Shown: piece by piece, positions 7,178-16,216 of the stretch | How the letters are laid out: each line of letters begins with the position of its first letter | Position numbering within the stretch: the stretch's first letter is position 1 | Origin: Micromonospora inaquosa | GTDB lineage: Bacteria > Actinomycetota > Actinomycetes > Mycobacteriales > Micromonosporaceae | Reading direction: 5' to 3' | Assembly: GCF_003857055.1 (NCBI RefSeq) | Contig: NZ_QGSZ01000374.1 | Span: 1 to 44,654 of the forward strand | Length of the DNA stretch: 44,654 nucleotides | Translations under genes and position numbers: made by a program | The notes under the pieces: model-generated | Told to the model about the DNA's origin: nothing | Database searches by the model: none | What the model saw: only the letters and a program-made list of their open reading frames with translations

Positions 7178-7924
7178 GTGGTGGAGACGTCGGGTGGTCA
7201 CGCCGGCCGTAGGCCGGTCCTGCTGCTGTTGCACGGCATGGGAGCGACCGGGGACGTGTGGTTGCCCTGGGCGCCCTACCTTGAGCAGCACTGGCCCGGG
7301 CGGTGGCTGGCACCGGATCTGGCCGGCCACGGCTGGGCGCCGCCGCTGCCGTCGTACTCCTTCGCGGGCTTCGCCCGGCAGGTCGCGCAGGCCCTCGCCC
7401 CCGACGACCGGCTGGTGGTGCTCGGGCACTCGCTCGGTGGGGTGGTCGGCTTGGCGGTGGCCGCCCGCGACGCCGGTACGCCGGTGGACGCGGTGGTCGG
7501 TCTGGGCATCAAGGCACAGTGGTCACCCGCGGAGCTGGCCCGCGCCGCCGAGGTCGCCGCGCGCCCGGTGAGTTGGTTCGCCAGCCGCACCGAGGCGGCC
7601 CGCCGCTACCTGCGCGTCTCCGGGCTGGCCGGCCTGGTCTCGCCGGACCATCCGGTGGTGGACGCCGGTCTGCGCCAGGTCGACGGCCGGTGGCGTCTCG
7701 CCATGGACCCGACCGCCTTCGCCGTCGGCGAGCCCGACCTGGCCGCGCTGCTGGCGGCGACCGACGTGCCGGTGGTGCTGGCCCGTGGGGAGAACGACCC
7801 GATGGTCAGCGACGAACAGCTCAAGGAGTACGGCGTACCCGTCGCCACGCTGCCCGGTCTCGGGCACAACGCGCATGTGGAGGACCCGGCGGCGGTGCTG
7901 GCGTTGCTCGACCCGTACCGCTGA
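7178..7924 (+). CDS. Alpha/beta hydrolase
   Basis: A 248-residue cytoplasmic alpha/beta hydrolase of the small single-domain type. It shows the oxyanion motif LLLLHGMGATGDVW (15-28), the nucleophile elbow GHSLGG (Ser85), a likely acid Asp207 in RGENDPMV and catalytic His230 in GLGHNAHVE. A helical cap spans about 115-180. The substrate (ester, lactone or other) cannot be predicted. GTG at 7178 has no clear ribosome site; GAGACT at 7166-7171 lies at the distance expected of a -10 box for a leaderless transcript. It converges on the minus-strand TagF-like gene, with 39 bases between the stops. Confidence 0.85.
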   Translation: MVETSGGHAGRRPVLLLLHGMGATGDVWLPWAPYLEQHWPGRWLAPDLAGHGWAPPLPSYSFAGFARQVAQALAPDDRLVVLGHSLGGVVGLAVAARDAGTPVDAVVGLGIKAQWSPAELARAAEVAARPVSWFASRTEAARRYLRVSGLAGLVSPDHPVVDAGLRQVDGRWRLAMDPTAFAVGEPDLAALLAATDVPVVLARGENDPMVSDEQLKEYGVPVATLPGLGHNAHVEDPAAVLALLDPYR

Positions 7925-7963
7925 GGTTCGTCGAGCGCGCGGCTCGGATTGGGCTGACCCTCT

Positions 7964-9652
7964 TCAGGCAAGCGGGGAGAGCTGCGCCGACCCCTCGGAC
8001 ACGCGGCCCTCGGGCAGCGTCAGCTCCCGGCGGGCAGCGGCCAGGAACGCCTCGGCGTACGACTCGGCCGGGAAGTCACCCAGGTAGCGGCGGCGGGTGG
8101 CCCAGCGGGCCTCGGCCAGCGGGTCGGTGTCCAGCAGCGCGGTCAACACATCGTCCACGTTGGACATGTCCCGGCGCAGCACGTAACCCGACCCGGCCAA
8201 CGGGAAACGCTCCACGAACCGTTCGCCCTCGCCGCCCATGTCGGTGACCGCGTACGGCTTGCCGGAGTAGAGGAAATCGGAGATCACGCCGGACACGTCG
8301 GAGACCAGCGCGTCGGAGGCGTTGACACACTCGGTCAGGCTCAGCTCCCGAGCCGCCGCGCCGACCACGTGCTGGCGGCCGGTGTGGGCCCGGTCGGCGA
8401 CGAGCAACTCGGTCAGGCGGCCCAGTTGGCGGGCCGACGCCGGGTTCTGCCCGGTGTACGGGTGGGCCCGCAGGATCACCGTCGCCCCGCGCTCCAGCAG
8501 CCGGTGCAGCAGCCCTTCGGCCACCGGCAGCGAGCAGTAGTCGGCGTCGGCGTGGTGCCCGGTCCACGTCGGGGTGTACAGCACGGTGGGGTTTGCCAAC
8601 CCTCGCGCCGGCTCCGGGCGTACCTCGATCGACTCGACCTGTGGGCGACCCACCACCACGAACTTGTCCGCCGGGATCTGCACCCCGGCGCGGGCGTACC
8701 GGTCGATCGCCGCCTGCCCGGCCACGAAGATCCGGTCGAAGATCCCCGACACCGGGTTGGCGCTCGGCGCCTTGTCGCTGTCGCCGTGGTGCAGTTGGAC
8801 GTGGCTGAGCTGGGTGAAGCGGACGCAGTGGCTGTTCTTCGCCCCGTGGTTGACGTAGAACGCCGCCCGCAGGCTCGGCACCAACGCCTCGTCCAACGCC
8901 CCCAGGGTGGGGCAGTAGACCACCGGCGCGTCGGTGGCCGCCGCGACCGGGGCCAGGAACTCCGGCTCGCGCAGTACGACCAGGAACGGCCGGCCGATCC
9001 GTTCCAGGTACGGCAGCCACATGGTGACCTGGTATTCCGACCCGGGAGGCGCGGAGAAGTAGAGCAGGAACTCCGGCTGGTGCCGGCGCAGCGCGGCGGC
9101 CACCGGCCCGCCGCCGGCCCTCGGCCGGAACCGCCGCCGGGCCAGGTCCAGTGCGACCGCACCGGCTCCCGCGCCGACCAGCAGACTGGCGGCCAGCGCC
9201 CCGCCGGCCGGCAGGTCGAGGGCGGCGGCGAGCGCCAGGGCGGCGAGCAGCCCGAGCAGAGCCGTGCCGAGTTGGTCGGCGATCAGCGGCGTCCAGGCGC
9301 GTACCGGCAGGTTGGCCGCCCGGATCTCCAGACTGCCGGCGGTGCGCAGCGGCCCCACCAGCAGCACCAGCCCCAGCAGGACCAGCCCGGTGGCGACCAG
9401 CGCGAGGTTGAGCCCGTCGTCCAGCCGCCGGGCGTAACCGACCACGATCGCCGCGGCGATCAACGTGGTTTCCGCTACGAGGTCAGCGCTGGGTCGGACC
9501 CGCTGCTCGGCGGCCGTGGCGGCCAGCGCGGCGACGGCCAGTGCCAGCCCCCAACCGGTGGCGCCGGTGAGCGCCAGCACGACAAAGGCCAGCACGGCCA
9601 ACCCGATGGTCAGGCACCGGGCGGCCAGCTTTCGGACCAGGTCGCCGCGCAT
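7964..9652 (-). CDS. Membrane-anchored TagF/TarL-like polyol-phosphate transferase (1)
   Basis: A 562-residue protein of the CDP-glycerol:polyglycerophosphate glycerophosphotransferase (TagB/TagF/TarL) family, which builds poly(polyol phosphate) chains from a CDP-polyol. The catalytic half (about 190-562) has HHGDSDK (288-294) and RAHPYT (395-400), which carry the two His expected to be essential by comparison with S. epidermidis TagF, plus VVVGRPQVE, YTPTW and LVSDVSGVISDF. Unlike most peripheral TagF enzymes, the first ~175 residues form about four or five hydrophobic helices. ATG at 9652 has GGAGCGAC just before it. It lies 33 bases downstream of the CDP-ribitol-type fusion gene, so donor synthesis and polymerisation are probably coupled. 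Ribitol phosphate is the likeliest substrate, by context. Confidence 0.88.
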   Translation of the reverse strand: MRGDLVRKLAARCLTIGLAVLAFVVLALTGATGWGLALAVAALAATAAEQRVRPSADLVAETTLIAAAIVVGYARRLDDGLNLALVATGLVLLGLVLLVGPLRTAGSLEIRAANLPVRAWTPLIADQLGTALLGLLAALALAAALDLPAGGALAASLLVGAGAGAVALDLARRRFRPRAGGGPVAAALRRHQPEFLLYFSAPPGSEYQVTMWLPYLERIGRPFLVVLREPEFLAPVAAATDAPVVYCPTLGALDEALVPSLRAAFYVNHGAKNSHCVRFTQLSHVQLHHGDSDKAPSANPVSGIFDRIFVAGQAAIDRYARAGVQIPADKFVVVGRPQVESIEVRPEPARGLANPTVLYTPTWTGHHADADYCSLPVAEGLLHRLLERGATVILRAHPYTGQNPASARQLGRLTELLVADRAHTGRQHVVGAAARELSLTECVNASDALVSDVSGVISDFLYSGKPYAVTDMGGEGERFVERFPLAGSGYVLRRDMSNVDDVLTALLDTDPLAEARWATRRRYLGDFPAESYAEAFLAAARRELTLPEGRVSEGSAQLSPLA

Positions 9653-9685
9653 GTCGCTCCGTTCGTGGTTCCGCCGCCGCCGGCG

Positions 9686-11203
9686 TCAGTTCGCGGACGT
9701 CGCGCCGGTTGGTGACCCGACCCGACCCGACCCGGGCTGGGCCGGCAGGTTCGGCGTGGGCCCGTCACCGGGTGCCCGGCGTACGTCGATCACCTGACCG
9801 GTCAGGTCGGAGATCAGCACGTCCAGCGACGACTGGGCGACGGCCTCCGCGGCGAGCAGGGTGTGCTCCGGCTCCTCGCCGAAGGCCCGCGTCCGCATCG
9901 GGGTGGCGGTGCGCTCTGGGTTGATGCAGTTGACGCGGACGCCCACGTCGGCCCACTCGTCGGCGAGCGCCTGGGTGAGGTTGACCAGGGCAGCCTTGGT
10001 GGCCGAGTAGAGCGCGTAGCGGGCCCGGCCCCGGGTGTAGGAGCTGGAGGTGTAGAGCAACAGCTGACCCTTGGTCTGCTGGAGGTACGGAAGAGCCTGG
10101 CGGGCGATGGTCACCGGGCCGACGAAGTTGACCTGGAGAACCCGGTCCATGGTCTCCTCGTCCATCTCGGCGAGGGCGCCCCTCTCCAGGATGCCGGCGG
10201 TGACCACCACGTGGTCGATCCGGCCGGTGGCCTCGAAGGCGGTCGTCAGCGCGGCCTCGACGTCCTCGGCCCGCTCCACGTGGGTGCCCGTGCTGGAACG
10301 GCTGAACGGGAAGACCTGGGCGCCGTAGCGCCGGGCCAACTCGGTCAGCTCGTGCCCGATGCCGTAGCTGCCGCCGAACACCACGATGGTGCGGCCGGTC
10401 AGCTCCTCGCTGTAGCTGCGGTGGTCGGTCAGCCGAGGCGCCTGCGCCGCGGCGAGCTGGAAGAGCTTGTCCGCCAGGTGCACGTCGACCGGGTGGGTGA
10501 CCTTGATGTTCTCGTCCGAACCGTCGATCACCTTGATCGGGGTGCCGGGAAGGTAGCGCAGCACCACGCCGCAGTCGTCGGTGGCGGCGAAGTCCGGGTC
10601 GTCCTCGGCGATCCGGTACGCCGAACGGATCGTGGGGGAGCGGAACGCCTGCGGGGTCTGGCCCCGGCGCAGCCGGGAGCGCACCGGGATGTCGGTGATG
10701 CAGTCGTTCTCGTCGACCTGGATGATCGTGTCCGCGGAGGGGATGGCCACGTCCACGGCGTCGTAGCTCCAGAGCGCGTTGACGCACTCGCGCACGATCC
10801 GGCCACTGAGCAGCGGGCGCACCGCGTCGTGGAAGAGGATGTTGCAGTCCTGCGGGCCGACCGCGTCCAGCGCGATCCGGGTGGTGGCGTTGCGGGTGTC
10901 ACCACCCTCGATCACCTTGGTGACCTTGCGTAGGCCGGCCTTCTCGACGATCTGCTGGGCGTCCTCGACGTGGCCGGTGGCCATCAGCACGATGATCTCG
11001 TCGATCTCCGGTGCCGCCTCGAAGACCGCCAGGGTGTGCTCGATGATCGGCTTGCCGGCGATCTTCAGCAGCTGCTTCGGGATGCCGAGGCCCAGCCGGG
11101 TCCCGGTGCCTCCGGCCAGAACCACCGCCACTGTCCGCGAGGGCCGCCACGGCGTAGGGGTCTCCGCTTCGGCGTCCGGGCCAGTGGTCTGGTCCTGCGT
11201 CAT
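9686..11203 (-). CDS. Fused cytidylyltransferase/SDR reductase (CDP-ribitol synthesis type)
   Basis: A 505-residue two-domain enzyme. Residues about 23-250 form an IspD/TarI-type cytidylyltransferase: AVVLAGGTGTRLGLGIPKQ (26-44), FHDAVRPL (124-131), and GQTPQAF (181-187). Residues about 268-480 form a short-chain dehydrogenase with GGSYGIG (277-283) and the catalytic YSATK (399-403). This order matches Bcs1/Acs1 of Haemophilus and Actinobacillus, which reduce ribulose-5-phosphate to ribitol-5-phosphate and attach CMP to give CDP-ribitol; Gram-positive TarI and TarJ do the same as separate proteins. It is first in an operon with the TagF-like transferase. It is unlikely to be IspD of isoprenoid synthesis, given the SDR half and the neighbours. 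The last ~25 residues are Pro/Gly-rich. The start has GTGAGGAT nearby as ribosome site. Confidence 0.9.
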   Translation of the reverse strand: MTQDQTTGPDAEAETPTPWRPSRTVAVVLAGGTGTRLGLGIPKQLLKIAGKPIIEHTLAVFEAAPEIDEIIVLMATGHVEDAQQIVEKAGLRKVTKVIEGGDTRNATTRIALDAVGPQDCNILFHDAVRPLLSGRIVRECVNALWSYDAVDVAIPSADTIIQVDENDCITDIPVRSRLRRGQTPQAFRSPTIRSAYRIAEDDPDFAATDDCGVVLRYLPGTPIKVIDGSDENIKVTHPVDVHLADKLFQLAAAQAPRLTDHRSYSEELTGRTIVVFGGSYGIGHELTELARRYGAQVFPFSRSSTGTHVERAEDVEAALTTAFEATGRIDHVVVTAGILERGALAEMDEETMDRVLQVNFVGPVTIARQALPYLQQTKGQLLLYTSSSYTRGRARYALYSATKAALVNLTQALADEWADVGVRVNCINPERTATPMRTRAFGEEPEHTLLAAEAVAQSSLDVLISDLTGQVIDVRRAPGDGPTPNLPAQPGSGRVGSPTGATSAN

Positions 11204-11227
11204 TGCCGGATCCTCACTCTCAGGGAT

Positions 11228-11276
11228 GCGTTAACGGAAGGTTCCGCCCGAGCGGCGACGGAATGAACCTTAACGC
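11228..11276 (-). promoter_or_regulatory. GCGTTAAGGT element and inverted repeat before the CDP-ribitol gene
   Basis: On the minus strand, GCGTTAAGGTTC (11276 to 11265) and GGAACCTTCCGTTAACGC (11245 to 11228) form an interrupted inverted repeat: AAGGTTC pairs with GAACCTT, and outer GCGTT with AACGC across a 5-base bulge. TAAGGT (11272 to 11267) could serve as a -10 box with a leader of about 57 bases. The same GCGTTAA-type core precedes two other polymer genes. Confidence 0.45.
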
Positions 11277-11314
11277 GCGGACCGCGCCGCCCCAACGCGG
11301 GCGACGCGGTCCGC
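11277..11314 (-). terminator. Hairpin terminator of the ABC exporter operon
   Basis: A perfect 10-bp stem (GCGGACCGCG at 11277-11286 with its complement at 11305-11314) and an 18-base loop lie 35 bases beyond the stop codon of the ATPase gene on the minus strand, directly before the promoter-like element of the next gene. Confidence 0.6.
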
Positions 11315-11348
11315 AAATGCCGTGCCGGTGCCGGACGTTCGCGGAACT

Positions 11349-12167
11349 CTACTTGCTGTTCGCGTACGCCTCGTACGCCCGGATGACCTCGTCGGTGGGG
11401 CCGTCCATCCGGATGACGCCCGATTCCAGCCAGATCGTCCGTTCGCAGGTGTCCCGTACGGAGGAGAGCTGGTGGCTGACCAGGAACACCGTCCCCGCGC
11501 CCTCCCGCAGCTCCCGTACCCGCTGCTCGCTGCGCTTGCGGAAGCCCTTGTCGCCGGTGGCGAGGGCCTCGTCGATCAGCAACACGTCGTGCTTCTTGGC
11601 GGCGGCGATGGAGAACCGCAGCCGGGCGGCCATGCCGGACGAGTACGTCCGCATCGGCAGGCTGGCGAAGTCACCCCGCTCGTTGATCCCGGAGAAGTCG
11701 ATGATCCCGGCGGCCTGCTTGGCCACGTCATCGGGGTGCATACCCATGGCCAGGCAGCCGAGGACGACGTTGCGCTCCCCGGAGAGGTCGTTGAGCAGGG
11801 CGGCGTTGACGCCCAGCAGCGACGGCTGCCCCTGGGTGTGGATGGCGCCCCGGTTGACCGGCAGCAGGCCGGCGATGGCCCGCAGGATGGTGGACTTGCC
11901 GGAGCCGTTGCTGCCGATCAGCCCGATCGCCTCGCCCCGGTACGCGGTGAAGGAGACGCCCTTGACCGCGTGCACCTCCCGCACGTTCGGCGCGTGGGTG
12001 CGCTTGACCAGCCGGCGCAGCGCGGCCACCGGCGTGGTGCCACCGGAGGCGCCCTGGTGCACCCGGTAGATGATGTGTGCGTCGTCCACGACCACTGTCG
12101 GGATGCGCTCCTGGGTTCGGGTCATCGTCGCGCTCGCCTCAACGGGGGCGCCGAAGTGCTCAACCAC
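11349..12167 (-). CDS. Polysaccharide/teichoic acid ABC exporter ATPase (TagH/RfbE-like)
   Basis: A 272-residue ATP-binding subunit that powers export of a lipid-linked surface polymer. It has Walker A GSNGSGKS (85-92), the TagH/Wzt-type signature YSSGMAARL (175-183), Walker B VLLIDE (195-200), and the switch His in VSHQLSS. There is no C-terminal carbohydrate-binding extension of the Wzt kind, so it resembles the short TagH/RfbE form. The GTG start overlaps the permease stop by eight bases, indicating translational coupling. With the permease it forms the exporter expected for the polymer made by the flanking TagF-like enzymes. Confidence 0.92.
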   Translation of the reverse strand: MVEHFGAPVEASATMTRTQERIPTVVVDDAHIIYRVHQGASGGTTPVAALRRLVKRTHAPNVREVHAVKGVSFTAYRGEAIGLIGSNGSGKSTILRAIAGLLPVNRGAIHTQGQPSLLGVNAALLNDLSGERNVVLGCLAMGMHPDDVAKQAAGIIDFSGINERGDFASLPMRTYSSGMAARLRFSIAAAKKHDVLLIDEALATGDKGFRKRSEQRVRELREGAGTVFLVSHQLSSVRDTCERTIWLESGVIRMDGPTDEVIRAYEAYANSK

Positions 12168-13053
12168 GGCCGTACTCCTGTTCGCCGCGCCAGAAGTAGA
12201 TGAAACCGCCGATGCCGGCGACCAGCGCCCAACCTGCGCCGACCAGCCAGAGCTGGGTCAGCGACTCGTTGAGCAGCGGCGCCTCCTCGAGCAGCGAGTA
12301 CCGGGCCAGCTCGATGTAGACCAGCAGCGGGTTGTACTGCACCACTGTCGTCGCCCAGCCGGGCAGCCGCTCGAAGAGGCTGACGCTGTAGAGGACGCCG
12401 GAGCCGTACATCCAGGTCCGCATGATGAACGGCATGACCTGCTTCAGGTCGCTCGACTTGGAGCCCAGCCGGGCGACCAGCAGCACCACTCCGGCGTTGA
12501 ACACCGCCTGCAGGAACAGCGCCGGAACCAGCAGCAACCACTCCCAGGTGAGCGGCTCGCCGGTGACCAGCACGATGCCGATCAGCACCACCATCGAGGC
12601 CAGCAACTGCTGGAACTGGGTGATCGTGGTGGACAGCGGCAGACTGGCCCGGGGGAAGTGCAGCGCCCGGATCAGCCCCAGGTTGCTGCTGATCGACTGG
12701 GTGCCGGCCAGGACGGCGCTCTGGGTGAAGTTGAAGATGAACAACCCGGTGGTCAGGTAGGCGATGAAGTTCGGGATGTTGTTCTGTGCCAGCACCACCC
12801 CGAAGATCAGGTAGTAGACCGCCGCGTTGGTCAGCGGGGTGAGCACCTGCCAGAGCTGACCCAGCTTGGCGTTGCTGTACGAGGCGACGAGCTTGGCATT
12901 GGCGTACGCGGCGATGAAGTGCCGGTAGGCCCATAGTCGGCGGCTGTACTCGACGAGGCTGGGTCGCTCACCGGCGACCCGTAGCCCGTGCCGAGCGGCC
13001 AGCTGCGCCTGGGTCAGGCCCGTGTCGGGGTCGACCAGCGCGGTGGTGGCCAT
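12160..13053 (-). CDS. ABC-2 type exporter permease (TagG-like)
   Basis: A 297-residue inner-membrane permease of the ABC-2 polysaccharide exporter family. An N-terminal cytoplasmic stretch (about 1-60) includes the amphipathic segment YRHFIAAYANAKLVASYSNA, and the motif KLGQLWQVLTPL precedes six hydrophobic helices. The C-terminus ends in a short cytoplasmic tail (WRGEQEYGRG). ATG at 13053 has GGAGC about nine bases upstream; the open frame continues much further upstream, but that part overlaps the divergent TetR gene and is not protein-like. It pairs with the overlapping ATPase gene and should move a lipid-linked teichoic acid-like chain across the membrane. Confidence 0.92.
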   Translation of the reverse strand: MATTALVDPDTGLTQAQLAARHGLRVAGERPSLVEYSRRLWAYRHFIAAYANAKLVASYSNAKLGQLWQVLTPLTNAAVYYLIFGVVLAQNNIPNFIAYLTTGLFIFNFTQSAVLAGTQSISSNLGLIRALHFPRASLPLSTTITQFQQLLASMVVLIGIVLVTGEPLTWEWLLLVPALFLQAVFNAGVVLLVARLGSKSSDLKQVMPFIMRTWMYGSGVLYSVSLFERLPGWATTVVQYNPLLVYIELARYSLLEEAPLLNESLTQLWLVGAGWALVAGIGGFIYFWRGEQEYGRG

Positions 13054-13105
13054 GGAAATGGCGCTCCGATCTTTCGTGCAGACGGGGGTTGCTCGCGACG
13101 AACGC

Positions 13106-13111
13106 ATCCTA
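13106..13111 (-). promoter_or_regulatory. Candidate -10 box of the ABC exporter operon
   Basis: TAGGAT on the minus strand (13111 to 13106) fits TANNNT and would give a leader of about 45 bases before the permease ATG. The divergent TetR gene starts 123 bases away, so its product may act on this shared control region. Confidence 0.4.
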
Positions 13112-13233
13112 GTGGGAAATTTACGCGGGGCGCCGCCTCGTCGCTGCGAGGACAGTAGTCCGAAACACGTCGGGACGCAACCGTACCGTCGTTGCGCTAC
13201 GATATCCGGCGTGACCTGCGATAAGAGCCCTCG

Positions 13234-13872
13234 ATGACGGCCGAAAAGAGGCGGGCACCGGCCGGCGCGGCGGTGCTGCGCGACGAGATCACCACGGCGA
13301 TCCGCCGCGCGTTGATGCAAGAACTCGCCGCGGTCGGCTACGGCCGGCTCTCCATCGAGGCGGTGGCCCGACGGGCCGGCGTCAGCAAGACGGCGATCTA
13401 CCGACGGTGGAGCTCGAAGCTCGACCTGGTGCTGGAGATCGTCGCCGCCGCGGCCCACGGCAAGCTCCCCGCGCTGGACACCGGCACGCTGCGCGGTGAT
13501 CTTGCGCTGCTGTTCCAGGCGGTGGCGCACGCGCTGCGGCACCCGCTGGCGTCGCAGATCCTCCCGGACCTGCTGGCCGAGGCCGCCCGCAACCCCACCA
13601 TCGACGCGACCCTGCGGCAGGTGCTGCACGCCCGGCAGCAGGAGATCGGCGGTCGCCTGGTCAGCCGTGCCGTGCAGCGTGGCGAACTGCCCGCCGACAC
13701 CGACCTGGACGCCGCCGTCGACCTCATCGTGGGGCCGCTCTACTGGCGTCTCGCCATCGCCCGGCTCCCGCTCACCGATGGTTACCTCGACAACCTTGTC
13801 GAATCCGTGGCGGCCGGGCTCGGCGCCGACAGCGTTCTGCCCCGTCCCCGGGCGGCTCCGAGATCGGGTTGA
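13234..13872 (+). CDS. TetR-family transcriptional regulator
   Basis: A 212-residue repressor-type regulator. The N-terminal helix-turn-helix is clear: LSIEAVARRAGVSKTAIYRRW at about residues 39-59, followed by the LVLEIV helix. The C-terminal domain (about 75-200) is an Ala/Leu/Arg helical ligand-binding and dimerisation domain of the kind often found with this HTH (TetR_C type); no ligand can be inferred. It is transcribed away from the ABC exporter operon across a 180-base region with a TACGAT -10 candidate at 13198-13203, so autoregulation and control of the exporter are likely but unproven. Confidence 0.9.
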   Translation: MTAEKRRAPAGAAVLRDEITTAIRRALMQELAAVGYGRLSIEAVARRAGVSKTAIYRRWSSKLDLVLEIVAAAAHGKLPALDTGTLRGDLALLFQAVAHALRHPLASQILPDLLAEAARNPTIDATLRQVLHARQQEIGGRLVSRAVQRGELPADTDLDAAVDLIVGPLYWRLAIARLPLTDGYLDNLVESVAAGLGADSVLPRPRAAPRSG

Positions 13873-13996
13873 CCAGCCCTCGACACCCGGCAGCCGGTAG
13901 CGGCGGCCCTCCTGCCCGATTCCGCTACGCTGCCCCCTTGACACCCGGCCGTCACCGTGCCGAGGCCCCTCATCCGTCTGACGAGTAAGGACGACC

Positions 13997-16105
13997 GTGG
14001 CCAACGTCGACAGCATCGCCGTAGCGCCCGCCGAACCGGATCCGACGTCCGGGACCGGGCAGGCATCCCGGCCCGCCACCGCTCGGGTGGGGCTCTCCCG
14101 GGTGCGCGCGCTGGTGGCCGTCGCCCCGGTGGTGCTCACCGATGGCGCCGTGATCGCGTTCGCGCTCTTCACAGTGCTCTACCACCTGGCCTTCCTGGGG
14201 GACCTGCGTCCGTCGGTGACCTTCCGGATCTGGCTGCTGGCCTGCGTGGTGCTCGCGGTCGTCGCCGTGCTGCGCGCCCGCCGTCGTCGCGCCGCCGGCA
14301 CCCCGACCGACAGCACCCCGACCGGTCAGGAGGATCCGGTCAGCGCGCCGCCCGCCGCCGACCGTCGCCTGCTGATCGGGGTTCTGGGCGCCGCCGCTGT
14401 GGCCGCCGTCTCCGCCGGTGCGGCCGGCACCCGCATCAACCTCTCCTGGTGGATCCCGGCCGTGGCCGGTCTGCTCGCGGCCGTCGGCGGGCTCCTGCTG
14501 GTTCGCCAGGCCTGGCTGCGCGGCCCGGTGTCCACCCCGGCCGCCCCGGCGCCCACCACGGCGCAGTCGGCGTACGCGCTTGTCATCTCGGTCCTGGTCG
14601 GCATCTCCTCGTTCTTCATGTCCCGCAACACACCTGACGACGTCTACTACGTCGGCAAGTCGGTGTGGATCGCCGAGCGTGACCTGATCCCGCTCAACGA
14701 CTTCCTCTTCTCCGAGAACGTGCTGCCGGCCATGGGCTCGCAGCCGCCCATTCCGTCGATCGAGGTCTTCGACGGCGCGTTCGCCAATGTGGTCGGTATC
14801 CACGCCAGCTCGGCCCTCTGGTACGTGCTGCTGCCGATCATGGCGGTGTTCGCGGCGCTGGCGCTGTGGCGGCTGACGCACCGGTGGGCCCCACGCCGTC
14901 CGTTGCTCGCCTTCACCGTGGCGATCGCGTACCTGTACCTCGTCGCCGGCGGCGATGCCGCGCTGGGCACGTTCCACGTGCTCCGGTTGCACGAGGGCAA
15001 GGGCGTGTTCGTCTCGGCGGTCATCCCGCTGATGTGGCTCTACCTGACCGAGTGGTTCGACACCCGGTCGCGGCGCAGCCTGGTGCTCATCGTTGCGCTC
15101 TCGATCACCGCGATCGGGCTCACCAACACCGCGGCGATCATCCTGCCGATGCTTGTCGGCGCCGCCGGCTTCGCCATGATGCTGGTCGGCCGCTGGAAGG
15201 CGGCCATCGTCGCGGCGGTCGCCGCCCTCGCGTACCCGATCGGGTCGCTGGTGGTCTCCCGCCTGGCGCTCGGCGTGATGACCGCGACCGGCGCGGACGA
15301 CACCTTCTTCGACGCGGCGCACACCTACCGGCGGACCCTGCTGTTCGGCGTGGTCGGGGTGATCAGCGGTCTCGCGCTGTGGTGCGGTGCGTTGCTCGCC
15401 CGACGGCGCACGCCCGCGCTGCTCGCGGCCGGTGCCACCCTGGCGTTGAGCGTGATGTTCGTGCCCGGCGTGCTGGAGGTGCTGAGCGCGTTGAGCGGCG
15501 TCTCGGTGGTGCTCTGGCGCGTGCCGTGGCTGCTCGCCCTGCCGACGCTGATCGGTCTGCTCTGCACCGTGCGTGTGCCGGCACCGACCGCGGCGCTGCG
15601 CCGGGCGGCGTCCGGTGGGATCGCGGTGCTGTTGGTCGCCTCGTTCGCGCTGTTCGCCACCCCGGTGTGGTCGTCGAAGAGCTGGGTCGAGGTGCGCACC
15701 AGCCCGACCTGGAAGCTCCTGCCGCATCGTCAGTCGATCGCATTCTGGATCAAGGGCCTGGACCGCCCGCAGGGTCTGCTGCTCGCCCCTCAGACGGTCA
15801 TGCGCACCGTGCCGATCATCACCAGCGAGGTCCGGGTCGTCCTGCCCCGCGAGTTCTACCTCGTCGAATACGACCTCAACTCTCAGTTCGCCAAGGACCG
15901 AATGTTGCTCGCCGAGTTCGCGGACGGCACCACCAGCCCGGCGCCGGCCGAGCTGGCGCCGGCACTGGACCGCCTGGACGTGGGCACCATCTGCGTCTAC
16001 AACGGCAACCGGTACGCCCGCGACACCGTGCCGGAGCTGGGCTACCAGGAGTTCGCCACGCGCAGTTCGCCCGGCGCGATGACCTGCTTCCGGCGGGCCG
16101 ACTGA
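13997..16105 (+). CDS. Large polytopic membrane protein, GT-C-like (unknown family)
   Basis: A 702-residue integral membrane protein with roughly a dozen hydrophobic helices, starting at about residue 39. A conserved-looking outside loop after the fifth or sixth helix carries NTPDDVYYVGKSVWIAE (211-227), with two adjacent Asp (214-215). Acidic residues in an early outer loop are typical of GT-C glycosyltransferases that use lipid-linked donors. The last ~150 residues form a soluble extracytoplasmic domain containing REFYLVEYDL. The GTG start has GTAAGGACGACC before it. It may correspond to a DUF6077-type family, but I am not certain. Its place between the exporter and a TagF-like enzyme suggests modification or attachment of the exported polymer. 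Confidence 0.75.
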   Translation: MANVDSIAVAPAEPDPTSGTGQASRPATARVGLSRVRALVAVAPVVLTDGAVIAFALFTVLYHLAFLGDLRPSVTFRIWLLACVVLAVVAVLRARRRRAAGTPTDSTPTGQEDPVSAPPAADRRLLIGVLGAAAVAAVSAGAAGTRINLSWWIPAVAGLLAAVGGLLLVRQAWLRGPVSTPAAPAPTTAQSAYALVISVLVGISSFFMSRNTPDDVYYVGKSVWIAERDLIPLNDFLFSENVLPAMGSQPPIPSIEVFDGAFANVVGIHASSALWYVLLPIMAVFAALALWRLTHRWAPRRPLLAFTVAIAYLYLVAGGDAALGTFHVLRLHEGKGVFVSAVIPLMWLYLTEWFDTRSRRSLVLIVALSITAIGLTNTAAIILPMLVGAAGFAMMLVGRWKAAIVAAVAALAYPIGSLVVSRLALGVMTATGADDTFFDAAHTYRRTLLFGVVGVISGLALWCGALLARRRTPALLAAGATLALSVMFVPGVLEVLSALSGVSVVLWRVPWLLALPTLIGLLCTVRVPAPTAALRRAASGGIAVLLVASFALFATPVWSSKSWVEVRTSPTWKLLPHRQSIAFWIKGLDRPQGLLLAPQTVMRTVPIITSEVRVVLPREFYLVEYDLNSQFAKDRMLLAEFADGTTSPAPAELAPALDRLDVGTICVYNGNRYARDTVPELGYQEFATRSSPGAMTCFRRAD

Positions 16106-16124
16106 GCGCTCTGCCCGCACCGGA

Positions 16125-16151
16125 CGCCCGACCCCGCGCTGGGGTCGGGCG
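16125..16151 (+). terminator. Hairpin terminator after the GT-C-like gene
   Basis: A perfect 11-bp stem (CGCCCGACCCC, loop GCGCT, then the complement) starts 20 bases past the stop. No T-run follows. Confidence 0.75.
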
Positions 16152-16216
16152 CGTCCCGGCCCGGAACTTTGCCCGAAATGATGCCGGATACCCGAGCGAC
16201 ACCGAGCTGTCCCCTC

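Noticed and set aside
7932..7946. CGAGC-GCGCG-GCTCG hairpin between two convergent stops
   Set aside because: A 5-bp stem is too weak to call a terminator with confidence in DNA this GC-rich.
9686..11203. IspD of the MEP isoprenoid pathway
   Set aside because: The fused SDR domain, the Bcs1-like order and the TagF-like neighbour point to CDP-ribitol synthesis.
13054..14172. Upstream extension of the permease open frame
   Set aside because: It runs antisense through the TetR gene, is Arg/Gly-rich without protein character, and the ATG at 13053 with a ribosome site fits the ABC-2 family start.
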